Positions 8,233-14,775 of a stretch of DNA of 64,000 nucleotides are shown piece by piece. The stretch is from Arcticibacter sp. (GTDB lineage Bacteria; Bacteroidota; Bacteroidia; 2-12-FULL-35-15), in NCBI GenBank assembly GCA_021155045.1, contig JAJNQB010000021.1, positions 62,001 through 126,000 of the forward strand, in the 5' to 3' direction. The notes under the pieces were generated by a model. It was not told where the DNA came from and did no database searches. It saw only the letters and a list, made by a program, of their open reading frames with translations. Within the stretch, counting starts at the first letter, position 1. Each line of letters starts with the position of its first letter. The translations under genes and the position numbers were made by a program.

Positions 8233-9333
8233 ATGGAAACTACAACTGAACTAAAAAGTGTTGCTTTAGAAAAAATACATATCGGTCTTGGAGCTAAAAT
8301 GGTTCCATTTGCTGGTTATAATATGCCTGTTTCTTATACAGGTTTAAATGATGAGCATTTAACAGTTAGGAATGCGGTGGGAGTTTTTGATGTTAGTCAC
8401 ATGGGCGAATTTATTTTAAAAGGAGAAAATGCATTGGATTTAATTCAACGAGTTACTTCAAACGATGCTTCAGTTTTAATGGATGGTAAAGTTCAGTATT
8501 CTTGTTTGCCAAATGAACAAGGAGGAATAGTAGATGATTTATTGGTTTACAAGATGAGCGATAATGAATATATGTTGGTAGTGAATGCTTCTAATATTGA
8601 AAAAGATTGGAATTGGATTTCGAAATACAATACCAAAGGTGTTGAAATGAAAAATATTTCTGATTCGGTTTCATTGTTGGCTGTACAGGGGCCTAAAGCT
8701 ATTTTGGCTTTGCAAAAATTAACAGATATTAATCTGTCTGAAATACCTTACTATACGTTTAAAAAAGGAATATTTAATGGAGAAGATAATGTTGTAATTT
8801 CAAACACAGGTTATACAGGTGCTGGTGGTTTCGAAATATATTTTGCAAATGAAGTTGCAGACAAAATGTGGAATGCAATATTTGAAGCAGGAGCAGCGTT
8901 CGGCATAAAGCCAATTGGATTAGGTGCTCGCGATACATTGCGTTTAGAAATGGGTTTCTGTTTGTACGGGAATGATATTGATGATAAAACATCTCCTATT
9001 GAAGCAGGATTGGGATGGATTACAAAATTCACTAAAGAATTTACAAATAGTAAAGCCTTGTTAGAACAAAAAGAAAAAGGGGTTTCAAAAAAATTAGTTG
9101 GATTTGAAATGATTGACAGAGGAATCCCTCGCCATGATTATTTAATTGCTGATGCTGCTGGAAATGCCATTGGAAAAGTAACTTCAGGAACTCAATCTCC
9201 ATCACTTAACAAAGCAATAGGGATGGGTTATGTTACAACTGCTTTTGCAAAAGTTGATTCTGAAATATTTGTTGTAATCAGAGATAAGGCTATCAAAGCA
9301 AAAGTTGTAAAAATTCCTTTTTATAAACAATAA
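8233..9333 (+). CDS. gcvT: Aminomethyltransferase, glycine cleavage T protein
   Basis: Cytoplasmic T protein of the glycine cleavage system: it transfers the aminomethyl carbon from lipoylated H protein to tetrahydrofolate, releasing ammonia. 366 residues, typical length. N-terminal PFAGYNMPVSYTG and FDVSHMGEF, central SLLAVQGPKA, NTGYTGAGGFEIYF and GARDTLRLEMGF are the canonical GcvT signatures, including the aspartate in GARDTLR that contacts folate. The other cleavage-system genes (H and P proteins) are not in this window. The comB gene begins 45 bp downstream after a small palindromic repeat. Confidence 0.97.
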   Translation: METTTELKSVALEKIHIGLGAKMVPFAGYNMPVSYTGLNDEHLTVRNAVGVFDVSHMGEFILKGENALDLIQRVTSNDASVLMDGKVQYSCLPNEQGGIVDDLLVYKMSDNEYMLVVNASNIEKDWNWISKYNTKGVEMKNISDSVSLLAVQGPKAILALQKLTDINLSEIPYYTFKKGIFNGEDNVVISNTGYTGAGGFEIYFANEVADKMWNAIFEAGAAFGIKPIGLGARDTLRLEMGFCLYGNDIDDKTSPIEAGLGWITKFTKEFTNSKALLEQKEKGVSKKLVGFEMIDRGIPRHDYLIADAAGNAIGKVTSGTQSPSLNKAIGMGYVTTAFAKVDSEIFVVIRDKAIKAKVVKIPFYKQ

Positions 9334-9342
9334 TTTTTCAAA

Positions 9343-9376
9343 TTTCTCTCCTTTGGAGAGAGAAGTAGGGTGAGGT
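9343..9376 (+). repeat. GC-rich palindromic repeat before comB
   Basis: TCTCTCC and GGAGAGA (9345-9351 and 9355-9361) form a perfect 7-bp stem with a TTT loop, followed by AGTAGGGTGAGG. The layout (C-rich arm, short loop, G-rich arm, then AGGG-GTG) is the same as the copy at 4908-4937. It lies between gcvT and comB and its purine-rich right side ends just before the comB start codon. Confidence 0.55.
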
Positions 9377-9378
9377 CT

Positions 9379-10098
9379 ATGGAAAAAAAATTAATAGTTG
9401 ATGTATGTTTATCACCACAATTATATCCTGCTTATCAAAAGGAAGATTCGATAGTTGTAGTTATAGATGTATTGAGGGCAACTTCTGCAATGTGTACTGC
9501 TTTTGAATTTGGTGTTGAAAAAATGATTCCTGTTGCTACACTTGAAGAAGCTACTGAATACAAAAAAAATGGATTTTTAGTTGGTGCAGAAAGAAATGGA
9601 ATAGCTATTGAAGGCTTTGATTTTGGAAATTCTCCTTACAGTTATATGACGGAAAATATAAAAGGAAAAACCGTTGTTATTTCTACCACCAATGGAACAC
9701 AAGCAATTGAAGCTGCTCGTGATGCCTATAAAGTTGTGATTGGAGCATTTACCAATATCACTTCTTTGTGCGATTGGTTACTATCTCAAAATAGAAATGT
9801 TTTGTTATTGTGTTCGGGCTGGAAAAATAGATTGAATCTAGAAGATAGTGTTTTTGCAGGGGCAGTTACAGAACGATTGATTAAAAATAATGCATATCAA
9901 ACTGGTGATGCAGCTTTAGCCGCACTATTTTTATACCAACAAACACAACAAAGTCAAGTTAAATTTTTTCATAGCTCATCTCATTCAAAACGATTAGCTG
10001 CAATGGGTTTAAAGAAAGATATTAAATATTGTTTTTCTTTAGATAAAACCCAAATTATTCCCATTTTAGAAGGAAAGTATTTAGTAAAAATGGAATAA
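9379..10098 (+). CDS. comB: 2-phosphosulfolactate phosphatase family protein
   Basis: Mg-dependent phosphatase of the ComB family, 239 residues from the ATG chosen here. An in-frame GTG nine bases upstream lies inside the palindromic repeat and is less likely. Signatures: VVIDVLRATSAMCTAFEFG, GAERNGIAIEGFDFGNSP, VISTTNGTQAI and LLCSGWKNRLNLEDSVFAG. ComB hydrolyses 2-phosphosulfolactate to sulfolactate in methanogen coenzyme M synthesis; in bacteria the homologue is linked to sulfolactate formation, for example in spores of Bacillus and in cyanobacteria or Bacteroidota. No comA or other sulfonate gene is nearby, so the physiological substrate is uncertain. Confidence 0.88.
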   Translation: MEKKLIVDVCLSPQLYPAYQKEDSIVVVIDVLRATSAMCTAFEFGVEKMIPVATLEEATEYKKNGFLVGAERNGIAIEGFDFGNSPYSYMTENIKGKTVVISTTNGTQAIEAARDAYKVVIGAFTNITSLCDWLLSQNRNVLLLCSGWKNRLNLEDSVFAGAVTERLIKNNAYQTGDAALAALFLYQQTQQSQVKFFHSSSHSKRLAAMGLKKDIKYCFSLDKTQIIPILEGKYLVKME

Positions 10099-10158
10099 GT
10101 TTTCTTCTCTTTTTATTCTTACCTTTATAGTACCATTTCTAAAAATTTTAAAAAACGA

Positions 10159-11151
10159 ATGAAAAAAATATTTTTTTTAATTTTTATTTTAGTAATTGCT
10201 GTTTTCTTTTTTTTACCATCAGAACATCCGGCATATACTTGGGGTTTTTATGCTCATAAAAAAATAAATAGAATGGCTGTGTTTACATTGCCAAGTGAAA
10301 TGATGGGCTTTTACAAACAACACATTGAATTTATAAGTGAACATGCTGTTGACCCTGATAAAAGAAGATATGCAGTGGCAGATGAAGCAGCACGACATTA
10401 TATTGATATCGATCATTACGGTTCACATCCATTTGATTCTGTTCCCATTTTTTGGAAAGCAGCTGTAAAAAAATATACAGAAGATACATTAAAAGCTTAT
10501 GGAATTGTTCCTTGGCACATTGAAAAAATGGTTTACCGACTAACAGAAGCATTCAAAAATGAAAATTTAGATTTGATCTTGCATTACTCTGCTGATATTG
10601 GACATTACATTGGCGATGCACATGTGCCGCTACATACAACGGAAAATTATAACGGACAATTAACCAATCAAAAAGGCATTCACGGTTTTTGGGAATCGCG
10701 TATTCCTGAATTAAAATCGGAAGGTTATGATTATTGGGTAGGAAAAGCAAAATACATTGAAAAGCCAATTTTTAAAGCTTGGGAAACAGTAAAAGCAAGT
10801 CATGCTGCTGTTGATTCTGTGCTAAAATTTGAAGCGGAATTAAACGCAAAATATTCTCCTGACAAAAAATATAGTTTCGAAAACCGTGGCGCAATGGTGA
10901 TGAAAGTTTATTCAAAAGAATATACCGAAGATTATGATAAGATGCTTAATGGAATGGTTGAACGAAGAATGCGCACAGCAATTATTACAGTTGGTAGTAT
11001 GTGGTACACAGCTTGGGTAAATGCAGGAAAGCCTGATTTAGGTAGATTCGGTGATAAAGATGTTTCTGATTCGTTACGTTTGGCTCAAAAGAAAGAAGAA
11101 GAACTTTGGAAAACTGGTGGAACCAAAGATATTAAAGGGCATAATGACTAA
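10159..11151 (+). CDS. Zinc-dependent phospholipase C / S1-P1 nuclease-like protein
   Basis: A 330-residue exported protein with an N-terminal hydrophobic signal (about residues 3-20). The mature N-terminus starts near a Trp (YTWGFYAHKKINRMAVF), a feature of the PLC/S1-P1 fold in which the N-terminal Trp and several His/Asp residues bind a trinuclear zinc site. Further ligands are visible: DPDKRR, YIDIDHYG, HYSADIGHYIGDAHVPLH and HGFWESRIPE. Bacteroidota members are usually named zinc-dependent phospholipase C family; whether it cleaves lipids or nucleic acid cannot be told from sequence. A TACCTTTA -7-like box lies about 30 bp upstream. The GSCFA gene begins 3 bp after its stop, so the two are almost certainly one operon. 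Confidence 0.85.
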   Translation: MKKIFFLIFILVIAVFFFLPSEHPAYTWGFYAHKKINRMAVFTLPSEMMGFYKQHIEFISEHAVDPDKRRYAVADEAARHYIDIDHYGSHPFDSVPIFWKAAVKKYTEDTLKAYGIVPWHIEKMVYRLTEAFKNENLDLILHYSADIGHYIGDAHVPLHTTENYNGQLTNQKGIHGFWESRIPELKSEGYDYWVGKAKYIEKPIFKAWETVKASHAAVDSVLKFEAELNAKYSPDKKYSFENRGAMVMKVYSKEYTEDYDKMLNGMVERRMRTAIITVGSMWYTAWVNAGKPDLGRFGDKDVSDSLRLAQKKEEELWKTGGTKDIKGHND

Positions 11152-11154
11152 CTA

Positions 11155-12126
11155 ATGAATTTTCAAATAAAATTGCCAATAAAATTTTTTGAACAAAAAT
11201 TAAACTACAAGCATAAACTTTTGTTTGTGGGTTCTTGTTTTGCTGAAAATATTGGAGAATTAATGAGTCGCTATAAGTTTTCTGTTCTTTCAAATCCTAA
11301 TGGAATCTTATATAATCCCAAAAGTATTGTCAGTTCAATAGATTCTTATATTGAAAATAAAAAAGTTCATGAGGCTGATTTATTTTATGCAAATGAATGT
11401 TGGAACACTTGGGAACATCATAGTAGATTTTCTAAAATCAATAAAGATGAATGCCTGCAAAATATAAATAATCAAATTGAAGAAGCTTATCAAGAACTAA
11501 AAAATGCAGATTGGCTTTTTATAACCTTAGGTTCTGCTTTTGTTTATTGGAACAAGGATAGTAAAAAGTATGTTGCAAATTGTCATAAGGTTGCTCAAGA
11601 TAGTTTTACTAAAAAAATGATTTTGAGTGATGAAATTGTAAGCGATTTTGAGTTGTTATTTGAAAAACTAAAAACATTTAATCCGAAACTAAAAATTGTT
11701 TTTACGATTAGTCCTGTAAGATATATTAGAGATGGGGTAATAGAAAACAATTTGAGTAAGGCGCAATTAATTTCTGCTGTACATATTTTAATAAATGAGT
11801 TTGATAATGTTTTTTATTTTCCTGCTTACGAAATTGTAATAGATGAATTAAGGGATTACAGGTTTTATAAATCAGATATGGTTCATCCTAACGAGCAAGC
11901 AGTTGAATATGTTTTCGAAAAACTAAAAACAACAATGTTTGATATAGAAACGGAACAAAATTTCGAAAAAATCAAATCGATATATACATCCATCTTGCAT
12001 AAACCTTTTAATAATGGAAGTGAGTCTTACAAAAAGTTTAAAGCTAAGTTGAGGATTCAATCTGATGAGTTAAAAACCAAACTTCCTTTTGTTGATTTTG
12101 ATTCTGAATTGCAAAAAATACCCTGA
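11155..12126 (+). CDS. GSCFA-domain protein
   Basis: A 323-residue cytoplasmic protein of the GSCFA family (PF08885), with the name-giving motif in LLFVGSCFAENIGELM, then SNPNGILYNP, CWNTWEHHSRFS, WLFITLGSAFVYW, FTISPVRYIRDG and DYRFYKSDMVHPNEQAVEY. The GSCF serine and the late D-MVHP motif resemble the Ser and Asp-x-x-His of SGNH hydrolases, so a hydrolase or acyltransferase role is plausible; no GSCFA protein has a well-established substrate that I know of. Its immediate partner is the zinc PLC/S1-like gene just upstream. Confidence 0.9.
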   Translation: MNFQIKLPIKFFEQKLNYKHKLLFVGSCFAENIGELMSRYKFSVLSNPNGILYNPKSIVSSIDSYIENKKVHEADLFYANECWNTWEHHSRFSKINKDECLQNINNQIEEAYQELKNADWLFITLGSAFVYWNKDSKKYVANCHKVAQDSFTKKMILSDEIVSDFELLFEKLKTFNPKLKIVFTISPVRYIRDGVIENNLSKAQLISAVHILINEFDNVFYFPAYEIVIDELRDYRFYKSDMVHPNEQAVEYVFEKLKTTMFDIETEQNFEKIKSIYTSILHKPFNNGSESYKKFKAKLRIQSDELKTKLPFVDFDSELQKIP

Positions 12127-12153
12127 TTACTAACAATAGTTGATAACTGTATT

Positions 12154-12183
12154 TTGTTAATCGTTTTTTAAATTTTACTTTTC
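12154..12183 (+). promoter_or_regulatory. Candidate promoter for the sugar transporter operon
   Basis: TTG (12154-12156), a 19-nt spacer, then TACTTTTC (12176-12183), one mismatch from the Bacteroidota -33/-7 pattern TTG-N19-21-TAnnTTTG. Transcription would start roughly 10 nt before the MFS start codon. Confidence 0.45.
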
Positions 12184-12200
12184 CATAAAATTTAAAATAT

Positions 12201-13640
12201 ATGATTCAAGAACAACAATCAAAACCATCAGCACTTTTAGTTTTAATTTCTGTTTTCTTTTTTTGGGGCTTTGTAGCAGCCAGTAACGGAATTTTAATTC
12301 CTGTTTATAAAGAAAGATTAAACTTGGAACAGTGGCAAACCATGTTTATTGATGTTGCTTTTTATGTGGCATATACTGTTGGTTCCATCATTTATTTCGG
12401 ACTTTCAAAAATAAGTGGCGGAGATATTTTAAATAAAATAGGTTATAAAAATGGGATTTCATTGGGTTTGATGATATCAGCAATTGGTGCATTTTTATTT
12501 TATCCTGCTGCTGAATCAGAATCTTTTGGATTGATGATTACAGGATTATTTATTATCGGTTTAGGTTTTTCCTTACAACAAACTGCAGCTAATCCTCTTG
12601 CTATTACACTTGGTAATCCTAAAAAAGGCGCACAACGATTAAGCTTGGCTGGTGGAATAAATAATATTGGGACAACCATTGGTCCTGTGGTTGTTAGTTT
12701 TGCGATATTTGGTTCTTTTGTTGAAGGACAAAAATTAGAATCATTAGATGCGGTAAAAACACCTTATATAATTCTTGGGATTGCTTTTTTAGTAGTTGCA
12801 CTTATTTTTAAATTGTCTTCTATCCCCAATAAAATTAATCACGAAGAAACTTTCGAAGAAAAATCAGATGAAACAGCTAAAAGTATTTTCTCTTATCCTC
12901 AATTGTGGTTGGGTATGATTGCTATTTTTGTTTACGTTGGAGTAGAAGTAGCCACAGCAGCAAATTTGCCTGAATTTATGCGTCAGCATTTAGGAACAGA
13001 AACTTCAGAAGTAGCTCCTTATGTGTCATTATTTTGGGCAAGTTTAATGATAGGAAGATGGGCTGGTGCTGTTGGTGTATTTGATTTAAGCAAAGGATTA
13101 AAAACAATTTTATCTTTTGTTCTTCCGTATGCTGCATTTGGAGTTTTTCTTTTAGTGAATAGTTTGGCTAATCACGATTTAACTCCTTTTTATATTTATG
13201 CAGTTATCATTCTCGCCATCATTATTGCTGATATATTCAGCAAAGGAAATCCTGCTCGCCAATTAATTGTTTTTTCTTTTTGTGGCATAGTAGCTTTGTT
13301 AATAGGAATGTTTGGAGATGGAATGATTAGCGTTTATGCATTTATTAGTGTTGGGTTATTCTGTTCAACTTTATGGCCCTGTATTTTTACATTAGCTATT
13401 GCTGGTTTGGGTAAAAAGACAAATGAAGGTTCCAGTTTTTTAATTATGATGATAATGGGAGGAGGGCTAATTAGTTTGTTGCAATCTGTTTTAGCAAAAG
13501 ATAATTTACTGGGTATTCAAATGAGCTATATTGTTGGAGTTGCATGTTTTATATATTTAGCTTATTACGGCTGGAAAGCAAAAACAATATTAAGTAAACA
13601 AGGAATTGATTATGATGCAAAAAATAGTAGCGGGCATTGA
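12201..13640 (+). CDS. Sugar:H+ symporter, MFS, FHS/FucP family
   Basis: Inner-membrane major facilitator protein of 479 residues with about 12 membrane segments, of the fucose/glucose/galactose (FHS) subgroup. The opening FFFWGFVAASNGILIPVYK, GLGFSLQQTAANPLAITLGNP and RLSLAGGINNIGTTIGP are characteristic; the last two carry the conserved central signature. A longer than usual hydrophilic loop (SIPNKINHEETFEEKSDETAK) separates the halves. The gene overlaps the following ROK kinase gene by about 29 bp and precedes a GH92 mannosidase, which suggests import of a hexose, perhaps mannose or glucose released outside. The exact sugar cannot be read from sequence. Confidence 0.92.
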   Translation: MIQEQQSKPSALLVLISVFFFWGFVAASNGILIPVYKERLNLEQWQTMFIDVAFYVAYTVGSIIYFGLSKISGGDILNKIGYKNGISLGLMISAIGAFLFYPAAESESFGLMITGLFIIGLGFSLQQTAANPLAITLGNPKKGAQRLSLAGGINNIGTTIGPVVVSFAIFGSFVEGQKLESLDAVKTPYIILGIAFLVVALIFKLSSIPNKINHEETFEEKSDETAKSIFSYPQLWLGMIAIFVYVGVEVATAANLPEFMRQHLGTETSEVAPYVSLFWASLMIGRWAGAVGVFDLSKGLKTILSFVLPYAAFGVFLLVNSLANHDLTPFYIYAVIILAIIIADIFSKGNPARQLIVFSFCGIVALLIGMFGDGMISVYAFISVGLFCSTLWPCIFTLAIAGLGKKTNEGSSFLIMMIMGGGLISLLQSVLAKDNLLGIQMSYIVGVACFIYLAYYGWKAKTILSKQGIDYDAKNSSGH

Positions 13641-14562
13641 TATTGGAGGAACTAATACCGTTTTTGGTTTAGTAGATGAAAAAGGTAAACTACTTTTAAA
13701 AGAAAGTATAGTTACTGAACATTTTCCTATTCCAGAAGATTTAGTGGCTGTGGTTTGCGAACACATTAAAATTGCTGTTTCTAAATTTTCTGAAAATTAC
13801 AATTTGGTTGGTGTTGGAATTGGCGCACCCAATGGAAATTATTTTAAAGGAACCATTGAGTTTGCTCCTAATTTAAAATGGAAAGGAATCGTTCCATTAG
13901 CAAAATTATTTGAGGAACGGCTAAATGTAAAAACTGTTTTAACCAACGATGCAAATGCTGCAGCTATTGGCGAAATGGTTTTTGGTGCTGCTAAAGGAAT
14001 GAAAAATTTTATTTTTGTTACACTCGGAACAGGTTTGGGAAGTGGCTTTGTTGCAAACGGAGAAATGATTTATGGTCATGATGGCTTTGCTGGTGAGCTA
14101 GGGCATGTGATAATGTTTCATGATGGAAGACAATGTGGTTGTGGAAGAAAGGGGTGTTTAGAAACATATTGTTCTGCAACAGGAATTAAAAGAACTTATT
14201 CAGATTTATTAATGAGTAATCATGAGAAAGTAGAAGTACAAGATAAAGTTGCAGATGCAAAATTTATTTTCGATAGAGCAAAAAGTGGAGATAGATGCGC
14301 TGTTGAAGCCTTTAACTATACGGGTAATATATTAGGATTAGCACTCGCCAATAGTGTTGCATATACTAGCCCAGAAGCAATTTTTTTATTTGGAGGTTTG
14401 GCACAAGCTGGAGATTTTATTTTTAAGCCTACAAAAGAAAGTTTCGAGAAAAATTTATTGAACATTTATAAAAATAAAATCAAAATTTTGCCTTCCCAAT
14501 TAAAAGAGAATGATGCTGCTATCTTAGGTGCAGCTTCTTTGATTTGGAAAGAATTGGAATAA
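13612..14562 (+). CDS. ROK-family sugar kinase (glucokinase-like)
   Basis: A 316-residue ROK kinase. Motifs: ATP-binding AGIDIGGTNTVFGLVD at the N-terminus; NDANAAAIGE and TLGTGLGSGFV; and the zinc/ROK signature GHVIMF..CGCGRKGCLETY with the His and three Cys ligands. No N-terminal winged helix is present, so it is a kinase rather than a ROK repressor. Likely glucokinase or a broader hexose/mannose kinase. Two ATGs (13612 and 13615) are possible; both start inside the 3' end of the transporter gene, so expression is probably translationally coupled. Downstream the T-tract of an opposite-strand RNA terminator abuts its stop codon. Confidence 0.93.
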   Translation: MMQKIVAGIDIGGTNTVFGLVDEKGKLLLKESIVTEHFPIPEDLVAVVCEHIKIAVSKFSENYNLVGVGIGAPNGNYFKGTIEFAPNLKWKGIVPLAKLFEERLNVKTVLTNDANAAAIGEMVFGAAKGMKNFIFVTLGTGLGSGFVANGEMIYGHDGFAGELGHVIMFHDGRQCGCGRKGCLETYCSATGIKRTYSDLLMSNHEKVEVQDKVADAKFIFDRAKSGDRCAVEAFNYTGNILGLALANSVAYTSPEAIFLFGGLAQAGDFIFKPTKESFEKNLLNIYKNKIKILPSQLKENDAAILGAASLIWKELE

Positions 14563-14600
14563 AAAAGCCCCGAAAGGAACTACTACAAACCTATCGGGGC
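14561..14600 (-). terminator. Intrinsic terminator of the candidate small RNA
   Basis: GCCCCGA / TCGGGGC stem (14600-14594 with 14573-14567) followed on the minus strand by TTTTTT at 14566-14561. In the plus direction there is no T-tract, so it does not look like a terminator for the kinase gene; no protein-coding gene reads into it on the minus strand. Confidence 0.65.
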
Positions 14601-14640
14601 AGGATAAACACTTACACTCAACATGTAAGAAAAACTACTG
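14561..14640 (-). ncRNA. Candidate structured small RNA, about 80 nt
   Basis: Between the ROK kinase and the mannosidase, the minus strand carries a compact transcription unit without a useful reading frame. After a promoter-like sequence come a first hairpin (CTTACA, 7-nt loop, TGTAAG; 14629-14611) and a second with a 7-bp GC-rich stem (GCCCCGA...TCGGGGC; 14600-14567, 20-nt loop), followed directly by six T residues, which end at the kinase stop codon. Promoter, start and terminator spacing predict about 80 nt. The 20-nt loop (containing GTAGTAGTT) is a possible seed. I do not recognise an Rfam family. Alternatively it is a decayed fragment of a transferred element. Confidence 0.5.
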
Positions 14641-14643
14641 GTA

Positions 14644-14673
14644 CAAAAGTATTTATCATTCATATAAAAACAA
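14644..14673 (-). promoter_or_regulatory. Bacteroidota-type promoter of the candidate small RNA
   Basis: Minus strand: TTG (14673-14671), 19-nt spacer, TACTTTTG (14651-14644). Both elements match the Bacteroidota primary sigma factor consensus (TTG at -33, TAnnTTTG at -7) with ideal spacing, and predict transcription starting close to 14640. Confidence 0.55.
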
Positions 14674-14775
14674 GTATCATCTTGATTTTATTTTTAGTAA
14701 TTGATAGCTTATTTTTGATGAAATGTGTTATTGTATCGCTTTATTTTCAATCAATTATAATATTTTGAATTATCT

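Noticed and set aside
14701..14717. TATTTTTG at 14710-14717 as promoter of the GH92 gene
   Set aside because: The -7 match is exact but the nearest TTG is 25 nt upstream; too loose to list in such AT-rich DNA.
14544..14768. A 74-codon plus-strand open frame between kinase and mannosidase
   Set aside because: Overlaps the kinase end, the terminator hairpin and both promoter elements of the candidate RNA; low-complexity translation with no family resemblance.
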